Assembly: GCA_037954235.1 (NCBI GenBank)
Contig: JBBMOA010000017.1
Location: 23,900,527-23,964,526, forward strand
DNA length: 64,000 nucleotides
Origin: Aulostomus chinensis
Lineage: Eukaryota > Chordata > Actinopteri > Syngnathiformes > Aulostomidae
Direction of reading: 5' to 3'
Shown: positions 33,130 to 46,300 of the stretch, piece after piece
How positions within the stretch are numbered: position 1 is the stretch's first letter
Layout of the letters: every line of letters begins with the position of its first letter
Position numbers and translations under genes: made by a program
Notes under the pieces: model-generated
Seen by the model: only the letters and a program-made list of their open reading frames with translations
What the model was told of the DNA's origin: nothing
Database searches by the model: none

Positions 33130-33420
33130 GGCGGCATGGCTCTGATGGTAGAGTGGCCATCCGGTAATTGAAGGGTTGCTGGTTCAATCCCCGTTATTGT
33201 CTGTATTTACAGGGTTGTTTCTTGGTTGCGGTGAGCCAGAACGGAGACCAATTTCCACCTCAATGGACGCTACAGATTCGTTTAATACAATTCTATTTTT
33301 CCTCTCGGGTGTCCTTGATGAGTAGGCTGGCGCCCCGCATGGCTGCCTCCTTCATCAGTGTGTGAATGAGTCACCAATTTGTACATTACAGTGCCATAAA
33401 GGTGCCGTGAAGGTAAGAGA
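33130..33420 (+). mobile_element. tRNA-headed SINE-like repeat
   Basis: The 5' part has A-box-like (TGGCTCTGATGGTAGAGTGG) and B-box-like (GGTTGCTGGTTCAATCCCC) spacing of a tRNA promoter, preceded by GGGGCGGCA. The body contains TGTCCTTGATGAG and GTGTGTGAATGAG. The end near GTGCCGTGAAGG then GCGATGCATAAATTTGACC follows the order of a SINE-like family common in percomorph fishes. No clear target-site duplication is seen, suggesting an old copy. It is not a functional tRNA gene, because the acceptor arms do not pair. Confidence 0.6.
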
Positions 33421-36400
33421 GCGATGCATAAATTTGACCATCAAGACAATAATCTCTCGTCTGTTTCCCTCTGCGTTAAATGATTTTTAACCCTGATTGT
33501 GATCTGATGGACACGGAAATATCGAAAAAAACGAGCTCCACAAAATCCCCCCCTTCATATGAATACATTTGTAGTCTGATATATGAAATAAATACTCCCT
33601 CCTCCAGCACTCATCTTTTTCCCTTTAGTTTGGCAAACTACAGCTACTCTGTAGGAGAGGGAGAACTCACCTTTCCTCTTACCTATTTGGGTCCAATTAA
33701 ACAATCTAAAATCATCACATTCTCTCCCATCACACCATCAAAGGAGCTGAGCAGCTGCGTGCTGCCATCGTGAACGTGTGAATCAGAGGGTTTACAGCAA
33801 TCACTTATGAATTCAAATCATCACACTGGTGAAGGCCACTGATATCAGAGATACAAGCATCAACCGTAGGCTGGACTGGGAATAAAACATGAATGTACAC
33901 TCACACTAAAGGAGAAGGTTTTTCCAAACTCCCTTAAAAAAATTGTAATAAAATGAAATGTGGAGCTGGCTACGATCACTTCACACATCAATCTACATAT
34001 TCTGCTTCGTGCTCAGAAGAGATCTATCTCGACAAAACTCTCAAAATAAATCAGGCAGTCAGTGAAATAGCAACTCCTTGCTGTGAGAAAACGCTAACTG
34101 TGTTTGTGTTGGTGATGTGCCAACTTCGCGGTTCTCACATCTTTCATCATCTAGAATATTGATACATACATTTATGTGCCGTGCGTGTAAAGTAGAGCTA
34201 AGGAACAGGGGGGTGAAAGTTTGGCACGTGGGGACGCACTTTATTTTGAGACTGCTTTGACGTATGTGCTGCGCGTCACGTATGAAGCCAGGAAACACTC
34301 TTTAAGAAGAGACGCTTGAAAATCCCATCAGCTGACTGGTGTGATACTGACAGTCTCACTGAGCTGCAGCACAGTGACACAATATTCACAGTCCCCCTTT
34401 GTAACGTCTCAGCCACGTTGCAGGCGTTTTGCACATGACTCCACTAACAAATACGATCCATCACGTAGGAGCTGCCGGTGTATGAAAGCGCACATGATTT
34501 TCTGCAACGCCTTCCCACTCCCACTGTAATCGCTGCAGTCAATGTGATGTGGGCAGGCTTTTAAAAGCGGAAAACTATAAATCCCACCCGTCTAAGCCTG
34601 CCATGTCTCCCTTGTGTCCCGTTTTTACCCATTCCTGCTTGTTTTCTCTTCCTCTCTTTTTTGTCCCCCACAAACACACTCAATATCTCTTTATTTGTGG
34701 CAGTCAGTTCTTGCAGCTCTCTCTTCACAGCAGCAGTTATTTACCTGCTTCTTATTCTGTGTGATTCCCCTCCACCACCACAGGACAGCTACTAAATCAT
34801 CTCCGCTGCCTCTCCATCGTTTGTCCTTCGACATCTCTTCAGACTGAGTGGGCATCCAGCATTGCCCCTCTGCCCTTTAAAACATGCTGTGTGTGGGGTT
34901 TGTAAACCTGACATCAAATTGTGTGCACAACGGTGTGCAGACAGGTCATATTACTGCATAGAGACAGTGTGCCTATTAACTTAAACATGGAATTCCATCA
35001 TATTCTGCTAGATTTCCCCTTTCCATGTTAATGTTGAATGAAAATTGATATTTTATCATGAAATATAAATATGTATTTGGTAACGTCTGTGGAGTTGTGG
35101 GTGGAATAAAATTGAATAATTACTCATACTTAAATAGCCTCGGTGTAGGCAGGTTTGCTTTTCAAACTACAGCCAAGATGAGTAATGTATTCATGGATTG
35201 TGCCATTTTAGTCACTGCAGAATTGGTGAGGATTTAGGGAGCTGTTTTAATGTTCCATCTTTTGTGCGCACAAATTACTATTTTTTCCTAAAAGACAGGT
35301 GACACCAGTGCAGATCAGTGCACTTGTGTGAAGCATACCGTATCTTGTTGAGATTCGTAAGTCTATTTGTGTAGGTATACAACTTTCATATCTAATACGC
35401 GGGATGATCAGATGGGTTAGAGAAGAGATTTATTTTGACAAACTAGCCCCATTACCATGTCAGCACGAACAAAAATAAACTATTCTCATTCATTTCTTTG
35501 CTTGTTTTGTTTATCCCTGATAGATTTAAATACACAATAATTATCTAAATAGAACTCTGCTGCTCTAAAGGTTCATAAACCCCTGCAGGGTAAGGACCAA
35601 AGAGGCTCAGTGCTCTGATGGCCAACTGATGGTGAAGCAAGCAACGCCATTCCTTCAAACTGGCTGTTGCTGGCACCACAACCAATTTGACCCTGTAGCA
35701 TTACATTTGAGTCACAGTGCTTAGAATAGCACACAACTCCTAACACCAGGTAGCAGGGGTAACACAGGGAATAGTAGCACTGTGGTCGTAACAAGTTGGA
35801 GTGGACCAGAGTCAGAGCGCAGCAGGCAGGAAGCTATTAGCAGCACTAAATGAACACCAGAGACCAAAACAATATTCCACCGCAGTTCCAATTCTTAGGT
35901 TCCCAAACCTGCGCAATTTCCAGAAATACTTTTAAACTTAGAAGCGTTCTTCCACAGGCACTGGGAGAGTCTCTGGAAGTGAATAAGGAAGAGTAATTAT
36001 TGTGTAAGTCATGTAGAAAAGGTCAAGCCTGGAAGTCTGAGCCGGCTGTGCATGTGGGTGTTGAGTCGGGATGTGTCTGGAATTACCACACTGTTACCAC
36101 ACCACAGTCTCTGCTGAGGGATCCCTGCCGTGCCCACTGCCTCTCTATGTGAAACAAGTTCAATTCATTTCTTTATTTCAAATCCGCTCAAATCATGAAA
36201 AACAAAATAAAATAGCAATGAACTGTAAAATAAAATAAACTGTGTTCTGAAAACAATTTTCTCTACTCTTTCAAGACCCTCGTATTTTGTCCTAGGAACA
36301 AAGAGCAATGCCTCTTTTTCATTTAAAGGAAGTTGGTTTCCTGAAAAGAGGTCATTTTCAGACAAGCAACAAAAAGCAAAGAAACGCAACATGTAAAAGG

Positions 36401-37884
36401 AGTGATTAGTTTTTAATATATTTCAACATGACACTTGATCTGTATCTATTTTATTTGGGTTTTTTTCCCCCTTACTCTCATACGATTACTTCAACTGTAC
36501 ACACAACAATATTAATCAGTCCAGTGGTGCCACAAGCACAACCATGCACATCCATCTGCCTCCCCTGCCCAATAGTGCTAAGTCAGCCAGGCGCAGTGCT
36601 GCAGGCCCCCTGGAGAACCACAACATCCATTCATCTGCAGCACTTCTGATTTTCGGAGCTTCTTGTTCGCCTGTTTTTGGACTGAGACGTGCAGAATTCT
36701 GTCACAAGGTGTGCAATCATGCCCTCTTCCACATGACAGTGATAACAACAATTGCCAGAAAAAAAGTTTATGTGGAAGGATTGTGTCACACATGAAGGGA
36801 GGTCTTATCAATGGTGGGAAAAGAGTTAATCGTGGCACTTTTTTAGTAACAGTTCAGGTTCTATCTTGATTGACTCTCTGGCCTCTAGCTGCTAGCACAC
36901 GCTGATTCATCATCTGCATTCCAGTCTACAAAGGAAGTTAATTACTAGTGTTTTTTTATTGCGAGAAGTTCCTGCAGGCTACCATAGATTCTGCTACAAT
37001 CTTCAACTGCACCACTAGATGTCACTAGATCCCAAACACATCTTGATTCGAAGGTCTTCATGTGCAAAACACATTTTCATCAAAATTCTCACCGTCAGTG
37101 GTTTGAGTGTGTCAGCTGCACTGATTGGAAGGAATTAAAGTGATTCATTTTTTTAATTGTCCATCTACAATGGGTCATGCCTTTTTAAAAGTCAAATGTC
37201 ACATCACGTGTTTCTCTTCTAACGAGGCTCTGTGTTGGTCTGCAGCTATTCTGAGTGGATGAGTGGAGCCTTTTGCCCCATTTCAGTTGAGTCTTAATGT
37301 CTGCACAGACATTAAATGAAAACCAGAACAGCACGTGCAAAAAGGATGTTAAAATAGCAAGATTAACATCCCATAACTCATGCAGTTATGCATCACAGTG
37401 CTGATGTCACTAAAAACATTCTAGGAAATTCTACCTTTGTCAGATCAAAGAGTTATTTAAGTCTCTATACATCTGTATTGATCTATACTTCCAGTACCAT
37501 CCTCAAGCACCCTACAAGAGGCTTGGGTGTGCCTGTGTTGATCGGCCTCTCCTCGCAGCCTCTCAGTTATTGATCAGTCCTGTGGCCGACAGCACAATGA
37601 CTCTCATATTAACACCGACCGAATGTGTGTCGAAAATGACGGGGCTTCAATGGCTGGCAGTATTCCCAGCAAAAACCTCCTTCCTTCAGTGTCACCATCA
37701 TAAGTGGCTGTTCACACTGTATTCACATAGTGGTTGTCGTAAAAATTACAAATGAAGATCTTTGGGGTTACAATTTTTTTTTTTTTTGCATAAAAGGTGG
37801 CAGAGTGCTGCTTCTGTGGAGTCACAGAGTGAAGCTAAAGATCAGTGCTCGCCCTTTGATTTTTTTTCCCCCCACCCCATTTAT
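33421..37884. other. Unassigned sequence, no gene supported
   Basis: No exon with splice boundaries, no RNA gene and no element ends are recognised. Frames such as 33480-33773 and 36165-36392 are chance-length and lack motifs. A poly-T run lies near 37772-37787. Confidence 0.5.
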
Positions 37885-38065
37885 ATGAATTAGGGTTGAC
37901 AAAATGCCAGCTCCCACTATAACCTAGTACAGTTCAACAGCTCCACAAATCACAGCCTTTAAAATGACCATTACAATAAATCAACACCTCTCAAACAGAT
38001 TCAATAAAAACTTATAATCCTCATGAAGGGAGGATTTATTGCAGGGCTGTTGCACAAATTAAGCC
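37885..38065. repeat. Dispersed repeat, copy 2 (partner at 21836-21960)
   Basis: Head TGAATTAGGGTTGACAAAAT and tail AATCCTCATGAAGGGAGGAT followed by TTATTGCAGGGCTGTTG correspond to the copy at 21836-21960. The longer middle shows an insertion here or a deletion in the other copy. Confidence 0.5.
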
Positions 38066-39839
38066 AGTATATCGCAAGACTTGGACCTGACATGCACCTG
38101 ACAGGCCTGACCATTTTTAAACTGCTGTCTGACTGTTGTGAAGTTCCTCCATCAAACTAACTTGCAATGTTGAAGCAGCTTGTGAGTTAATTTGCCTAAA
38201 AACTTTAAATTGCCCTTTCATTTTTCACAGTTAGGTTGAACACATATAATCTAGCAACAAAGTTAAAAAAAAAAAAAAAAAAGCTGGGTGATTTTTATGT
38301 GCTCCAAATCAATTCTGCCTCCAAACAATCTCAGGAAGCCAAGCACAGACCCTCTGGTGTTCAATGATCTTCGCTACTTCTCTGATTCCTGTGGCTCCTC
38401 TCACCCACCTGCTGGTCAGGCCCTGTGAGCAGAACTCACAATGTGATGTGAGCTTCCTCCCTTCCTCTTCTGTATATTTGCTTGCATACACCAAAGCACC
38501 CGCTGTCCTCATCTAAACAAACACGGCCAGCGCTCCTTCACCCGTGAAGAAGCCACTAACTAACCTCCACAGGGTGCCCCACTGTCAGAACCATTCCGCT
38601 GACCCCACTCGATGCAGTGTACTCCAACCCTGTGTCCCTCTCATCAACTCCATTGTAGACATCAACCAAATCACAGGCTGGCTGCCGCGAGTGTCCAGCC
38701 TGAAGCAGGGATCCATGTTTATCCAACTAAAGTATCCAGATTATGTTGTGACGCTGTTTAATACCCAAGAAGAAAGTGACCTCCACCTCCTATCAAGGTA
38801 AAAAGCTGTCTCCAGACGACTGGAGACATCAGTTGGGAAACCCCCGAGTCGACTGAGATTCTTCAAGTGGAGCATCCAAGAAGCCCCACCATTTCCTTGC
38901 GACAGTTTGGTCATAAAATAATTCTTTATTCGTATTCCAAGAGCTGGACTCTACTAGAAGAAGAAGAGAATACTGCCGCTGTTGTTCGTCTTCTACTGTT
39001 CATGAGCATTTCAAGCATCAGTTAGGTGAGGTGAGTTAGGTGTTTAAACCTTTGATCTGTGGTCATTTTATCAAAGGTTTATCTGCAAGAAGATGATCTA
39101 ATGTTCTTGCGTCGCTGAACTGTCACAACGGCTGGTGAGAGCCAAGGGAGGCTCAGGTGCCTGATGCTCAGATGAGTGTCACCATATGGCCAGACCGTCA
39201 GCGTCCACCATCTGTCTGCTAACGGCCCTCCATGCTGGACCCATGGTCCCTCAGTAACAACAGTCCCACATCACCAGCTGATCCTGAACCTCACCGCCAC
39301 TTGACACAAGCCTGCAGTGGTAAAACATGAGATATACAGTGCAGCTTCTCTCTTCAGCAAAACTCCAAAGCTCACTGAGTTAGCACTCCCTGCTAGCAGA
39401 GACTGCTTGCAAAGAATTACTTTGACTATGGCCAACAATAACAGACTTGTTTTTTTGTTTCACTTCATCATAAACTGCAGTTCCAAAGTGGGTGGCTGGT
39501 ACCAGAGAACAGTAACTTGTTTTTTTTAGCGCTACTCTGCTTGTGACCCAGATTCACGGTCTGCTGCACTATTTGTTTGTGTTCCTTGTTCAAATGAAAC
39601 TTTAACTGGCAACTGCTAAGCGCACATGACTACGTTCACTTAGTACATCTGCTTTGTGTGGGTCATATGAGGACTTTGGACACGAGGCCAGCCATCACTG
39701 GTGAGCACGGTGGCTTGGCTACATTCAGCTACTTTGGCTACCTACCTAACTTCCGACAGATACTCTGCAAATGCTTTGATCCGCTGGATCGGCTGCCATG
39801 AACCTGTTCAAATGTGTGAGGCTGCAATCTGAGCATAAC
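38066..39839. other. Unassigned sequence, no gene supported
   Basis: A poly-A run of about 18 lies at 38264-38281. Short frames at 38309-38801 have no recognisable motif. Nothing else is assignable. Confidence 0.5.
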
Positions 39840-40300
39840 AGGCGGCCATCTAGAAGAGGCGGGCCAGATGGAGTATGGAAGCACCTTTGACCACAGGGAA
39901 GGCTGCCTCCTGGCCCTTGATGATACTATGTAATGCGGGACTGCTGCAAGGCAGGAAGGAGGAACTCTGCAAGAACGCCAGAGGATGTTTTACATACAGA
40001 ACCAGATGGTGTTCACGGAAACCTGGCCACATTCAGACATCCACAACCCCATGGTCGAGATCAAGGGTTTAATCCAAGCCAACCGGAAGAAAATATCTGG
40101 GAAGATCAGAGGTGGCAGTGTTTGTCAGTAACAAACAGTCACAGTCAGAAACAATCTGCTGCCCTGATGTTGAAATCTTGTGTCTGAGACCGTTGTACCT
40201 CCCCAGGGAGTTTGGCAAGGTTATTGCTGTTTATGTCCATCCCAGCCAGAAAGCAGCAAGAGCAGCAGCCTGCATTGCAGACAGTGTTTATCTAAACTCT
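39840..40300 (+). pseudogene. Decayed CR1/L2-type LINE ORF2 fragment (endonuclease domain)
   Basis: Read across three shifted + strand frames, the segment recovers the order of a non-LTR retrotransposon apurinic endonuclease domain. It runs: a GRKEELCKNARG-like helix, then an ETWLHSD-like Glu-Thr-Trp block near 40015, a GGxxV/FVNKQ block near 40110-40140, PDVEILCLRPLYLPREFGKV near 40165-40217, and IAVYVHPSQKAARAA near 40222-40263. Those blocks are characteristic of fish L2/CR1/Rex1-like LINEs. Frameshifts and stops break the frame. Both the 5' region and the reverse transcriptase are missing, so the copy is dead. The assignment to the non-LTR endonuclease family is firm; the clade is less so. 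Confidence 0.75.
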
Positions 40301-40858
40301 AGGCTTGTTAAAATGTAACTTACATATATCATTGCTATACGATGCTATATAGCTAGCATTAAGAGAGTGCATTCCACAGCCAAGGCGCTAGGTTATCATC
40401 AGATCTGGTTCTAGATCTTAATTGTTTCTCAACTTCAGTCATCCAACAACATCTGATTAAAATCCAACTTTTAGTTCTTCTGCTAGCCGATAAATTGCAG
40501 TTTTCTCTACACACGTTTTGCACAAGAGTACAAAAAAAAAATTAAATATCCGTCTGTTATTACGGCAACTATTGCTTCTTCCCCCCCGATTGATTATTCT
40601 CTATTAGGTCTACGTTAAAACCTGTTTTTCCTGTTCTGTTCATACAGCTGTGGAGATGTTGCTGTGGCCACAAGTTAAAATTGAAGATCAGGTAGATAGA
40701 ACAGTTCCGCTCCGAACCTCCCCCTCTGAGGTTCCCTGAAACAAGGCTTTGGTGAATGATCAGATGAGAAAGCATGGCAGCCATGCTGAGATCAATATCT
40801 TCACATGAGCAATGATTAGGTTTACTTGCAGAGGATGATTACCTATGATTGTGTGTCT
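40301..40858. other. Unassigned sequence
   Basis: No feature is recognised between the LINE relic and the GA microsatellite. Confidence 0.5.
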
Positions 40859-40872
40859 ATGTGTGTGTGTGT

Positions 40873-40922
<50 letters not shown>

Positions 40923-40940
40923 CAGAGAGAGAGAGAGAAA
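40859..40940. repeat. (GT)n(GA)n compound microsatellite with GACAGA interruptions
   Basis: Seven GT units pass into a long GA tract, interrupted by regular CAGAGA hexamers in its second half. The polypurine strand can form triplex DNA. Confidence 0.95.
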
Positions 40941-42952
40941 ACAATTAGGCTTGTCATGGTGTGTCTTCATGTGTATGGTTATACACACGTGACCTAACAG
41001 ATCAATCACACATTGACAATACCAATAGTGACAAGCAGTCAGCAGGATTCCACAGTAACTGCGACACTGGGCCGAGATTGGGAGCTGGAGGAGCTGGAGA
41101 GATAAGTGTAAAATCACCTTGCCCAAGGGTACAGGCTGCACAGATCAATATCTGTGAGAATGGATGCCCAACTATGGCTAGCAAGCACATGTACATAGAG
41201 TGAGTGTGTATCTGTGTCGTCCATAGTACACAAGTCTAAGATAAACAACAACATCTCCTGTTCAGAGGTTAAAAATGCTGGTGTTATCAGCAAACTTTTT
41301 TTTAAAATCCTGACCACGGATAACTCACGTCAAATACTTCATCAGTTTTGTCAGAGGTCGCTTTGGACAAAAGCGTTTGCTAAATGAAATTGCAGAATTG
41401 CAGAATTGTAGTTTTGTCTATTTTCCACATTCACGTGGACACAAATAGACGTCTTGAGCTCCCAAATACATTTCTCCCTCCTGCTTTACTTCTTTGTGAC
41501 TCCAGAATGACGCAGGAGCCAGCCACAAATATTTAGCCCAAAGCTATTGGAGAAAACAAAGCAAAACTGTCCAAAAACGGATCTGTACAGTACATCCTCC
41601 AAATCACATCAACTGGTGTAATTGACAAAAACTACAATTTGAGCGAACACACACATTCAGGCAAACCTACTAGTGCATGCATTCCCTCAAATTAAAGTGC
41701 TTGTGGATTACTGAGCATACCGCTAAAGAAGCGTATCGCATCCTGGACGACACGCTTTTTGTTGCGTACAGTATAGATGCTCTATGCAGATTTTAGGTTT
41801 GAATAAATAACCAGAGACAAAACACAGACAAACACTGTCCACAACCCACAGCTGTGCATCTCACCCCACTGAGACTGAGTCAACAGCGTGACTGCCGGAG
41901 GGTGGCTTTGAACTGCTCCTTTGACTTGGGTAGAACAACCCTTGTTCTCCTCATGTTTGCATTACAACCCTTAGCATGGCAGCAGCAGCAGCATTAATCA
42001 TTCTTGAAGGTTTGCTAGTTCGCTATCCCGTAGTTGTGCATTTGTTTTTGTTGTTATCATTACAGTTCATCAATTTCTGATGAAACCTCCTGCACTGTTT
42101 CATGTGATTCAGCAGCCTGGATTAATATCATGGACACAAGAAAATAGATAAATGAACTGGAAAAAAAAATAATGGCAGACAAGGGTTTATTTCATCCACT
42201 CAATTCACTTGAGCTTTGTTGTTAATACAGTCGTCGTGCCTGTGTTAAACTGTTGTGGGTTTTTTTCCTCAAATTTGAAAACACATCATTTTTGATTGGC
42301 AGCCACTTGAACTGTCAAATAGTTTAATTTAGATCCAAAGCTCTCTGGTTTTATTTTGGTCCAAGTTTATTTGGAATTTAAATTTACTGACACCTCGTAA
42401 CCTGTTTTTGATATGTAAATAGTGACATTTGAATAAAAATATTACTCCTCAGTATTAGCATTATATGTCATTATCCCTATGATGAGTTAAAAATAAGGAG
42501 CCTCAGTAAAAAAAAATTTTTTTTTTTAAATCATGTAATTGATATTGACTTGTTCAGAGATCCATTATCTTCAGCCTATGTTGTCTAGTTCCAGGGTTCC
42601 CGTCGGACTTGGTGTCTTGAGACAGAGATGCAGGGATGGACAGATAAAAAGGATAATAAAATAATTGAGCTAAAAAAAAGGCCCTTAATTGTTTCTTAAA
42701 TTGAAATCCAATCATTTCTATAAAAGTAGCAGTTGAGTTTTAGACCTTTGGGACTCTAGTGGTACACTCACGCCTCCCTAGAACATACTGCTGCTCTTTC
42801 TTGACCATTTTGAATGTCTATTACTGAGTTACCTCAGGATTTTCATTTTGCAATCAAACAGATTAGATTCACAAACCATCATTGGATTTCAATCAGTACA
42901 TTTGTAATGGTAATCCATTTTTTTAATAAACATTTTGATTTGAGTATATATA
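40941..42952. other. Mostly unassigned sequence with one retroposon tail
   Basis: Apart from the SINE/LINE tail at 41361-41410, nothing is assignable. An A9T12-like self-complementary run occurs near 42511-42530. Confidence 0.5.
41361..41410 (+). mobile_element. SINE/LINE 3' tail (GTCGCTTTGGACAAAAGCG type)
   Basis: GTCGCTTTGGACAAAAGCGT followed by TTGCTAAATGAAA and a GCAGAATT tandem tail matches the conserved 3' end shared by many fish LINEs and their partner SINEs. It includes the CGCTTT...AAAGCG stem recognised by the reverse transcriptase. No body is recognisable upstream, so only the 3' end inserted or survived. Confidence 0.65.
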
Positions 42953-43367
<415 letters not shown>

Positions 43368-46300
43368 TGTAGTTTCACTCTCACATTGCAAACCTGTTTG
43401 GTTCCTCAATAAAGCGGCAGATGTAACCCTATAGGTTTTATCCTACAGCATCCTGAGAGTGTTCCTGCTGGCCCGAGGTGACACACAGGGAGTCTGAGTT
43501 TACACTACCACAGCTAATATTCCAGCAGCTGCTTCCTGCTGCAGGGCAACCCAGCAGGCTAATCCAACCCTGTAGGTTTGTTTTCTGTCCAAAAACTGAA
43601 ACCTAAACATTATCTATCAAGAGTTTTAGATCCACAAAGAAATGTGATTTAAGGCAACTTAAATATGTCTTCAGAGCATTTACATTCATTTTCTGCAAAA
43701 TATGCATTTTCTTCCTCGCAGACATCTTTCCACCACAGACACTCTGCTGGTATTTATGTTCGTCAGCAGTCATAAAACCCCCACCTTGTCCTTGTACACC
43801 TTGGACCCATTGATGCATTTGATGGGTGCTGCCTTTGGTCTGACATTATTTGCCTCATTTTTCATATTTTTCGTCCTCTCTGCTCATAAATAACACAGGC
43901 TGAACTACAACAAGAGGATATTTGAGAGTGTGAGCAGAAGAGGAGCAGGACGCATGTCGCCTTTACGGTATCTGGGTATGAGTTGGTATGCTTGTACATG
44001 TGTACGCAAGGTAACAGAGCTGTATTTCAATCAGTGTTATCTGTGTAAGACTGACAAGTGTCCTTCAGTGCCTCCCCTGTGTGTTTTGATTGAAGGGGCA
44101 GTCAAAATAGCCCCACCATCGTATGGCAATTTTATCTAAAATAAATGGTGCTGCATGTCCTTCCGTGCCACTGAATTCAACAATGCATTGCTTTCCCTCG
44201 CCACAATTTTCATTGGGCTGCAGTCAACAAAAGAAAAGGTGTTCTGCAATCCCATGTGTGTATCTGGCCAATGCAGCTTCAGCACAATTGCAAGTGGAGC
44301 AAATTGAAAGGGTGCAATCGGGGACATTGATAGTCTTCAGTGCTTCACACCCAAGAGACCAAAGTGGACAAATGGAGTAGAAGGCAAGTGAAATAATAAT
44401 TAGAGTCCCTCCTTTTGCCATAAATCTGATATGGCCCTATCCCACAGCTGAAGAACTTTATTAGTGGCCTTACTCCACTTCTTTATTCATGCAGAAATCA
44501 ATTTGAGCCTCTGAGCATTCGCCATTCATCTGTCTTCATTGCCGTTATATCAAATAATACCTTATATATGTCTTTCCCTTTTAAGCTGCAGATACTCTAG
44601 ACAACGTTAAAGGACTGCACCAGATTAGGGACCACAGATCACATGACTTTTCCACTCTAAACAAAGCCAACTGAACATACCAAACCCTCATAAAAAAAAA
44701 CACTCACTTGCAGGTACGGGAGTTTGCAGAGTAAACAAACGTGGAGGTGAGAGAGCGAGCAGCCACCATCCACACCAAGAAACAGTAGGAAAAACAGAAA
44801 GGAAGAAAAAACACAGTTATGCGCAGTTGCGGAGGTGCAGACATGGGGGTATGGGCTGCTGAGGGAGTTGGAGGTGTACAAATCAAATATATTTGGTGAC
44901 ATTACATACCAGAGCCAAAGCTAGGCTATGTAGGCCAATGCCAGGTTGAACAGATATTGTTGTAAAAATAATGACATAATCCTCCGTGGCCGCTGTTTTC
45001 TTTGGCAGTTGATGGCTGATGCGTTTGCAGTTGCGTTGGTCACAAATATAAGCTACCTGCCTGTGATCAGAGCCCGCTCCAATAAAGTCAGACATGTTTG
45101 ATACACTTTGACTCAAACTGGGAGAGCCCTGTTGTCCTAACACACTCACCAAGTCGAGGCTGTACCTGACACACTTACTGTGCCAACTTGACACGCCAAC
45201 TGATCCAAACCAATGCAGTTCCACTGCAAGTATTTATTTAAGCTGAGCTATCTAAGTCAGCTGTTTGTGTGTATTACAGTGCTCCAGACCCCCACCAGAG
45301 GGGGGAGAAAGGTATCTGCTCATCTAGTTGTAAAAATGATACACAGTATGGGTCGTTCCCAAGAAGCTGTCATATTTCCTTAAGTGATGATGATTTGTGT
45401 GTTACATTTATAAATTTTCAGGAAAAGAAAGGCGCCATATTGACAACAGAATTTACTCCGGACAGGCTGGCATGAGGGCTGTCCTCAGCTACCCTGCCTT
45501 TCAGAGTGAAAGCAATTCTCCTTAAAGATCTTCCTGCCCATTATAAGTCCACATTTTTCCTCTCTCACCTCTGGTTCTTTCTCTCTCTTTTAATGGCAAA
45601 ATTGTCTCCAGGCATGAGCTCATTTCCTCAACCAAAGGGCATCGAAGGTTGAGTCATATAATTCTACATTTGTCTTAGAAACAGAGGGAGACAGCATATG
45701 AATCACTTTTATGGCCCCCGGTGTGCATGAAGCGTTGTCGCTGCAGCTGCTATAATATCTTGTCATTCACACAACGCTGAATGCCTGGTGCACTGCTGCC
45801 ACTTTCGCAGTGAGTGCCTCCATGTTCCAAGGGGAGAAAATGATGACAACCCTCCTCACAGTAATGATAACATTTGGAACGCAGGACATGAGGAAGCTGG
45901 GTTGGAGACTGTCAGGCAGACAGTGAGCTGCTGTTACAGAGAGGGGGCAAAATGCCAGGACGTCTGATGCTTCGCTGCATGCTCCTCTCTGTCTGACAGC
46001 TGCCAGTATACCGCCTGAGAGCCAGGGAGGAGTCGAGATGAAAAAGTGATAGGAAACTCCAACTTTGAGGTGAGCTCTGATGTCAGGGCCCACAGTGCTT
46101 CACACTTACACAATATTTGTTAGGAATGCTCCCACATGGACACACTTTGTGCATTTGGCAATCACAAGAGCTCTATGTTCTAAAAGAAAGCGCTCAGATA
46201 TGCATGATGAAAAGCGTGCCATCAAAGTGTGATCGCTCGTGTGTCATAACACGGCTCAACGCGCCCGGCTGCAGAGCAAAGAGCTTTCCCTTAACCTGTT

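Noticed and set aside
33130..33205. A tRNA gene
   Set aside because: A- and B-box-like words are present, but the acceptor and anticodon arms do not pair and a SINE-like body follows.
38400..38450. 14-bp microexon between CTCACAG and GTGGGT on the - strand
   Set aside because: Acceptor and donor words match, but such a short segment has no coding evidence and is likely chance.
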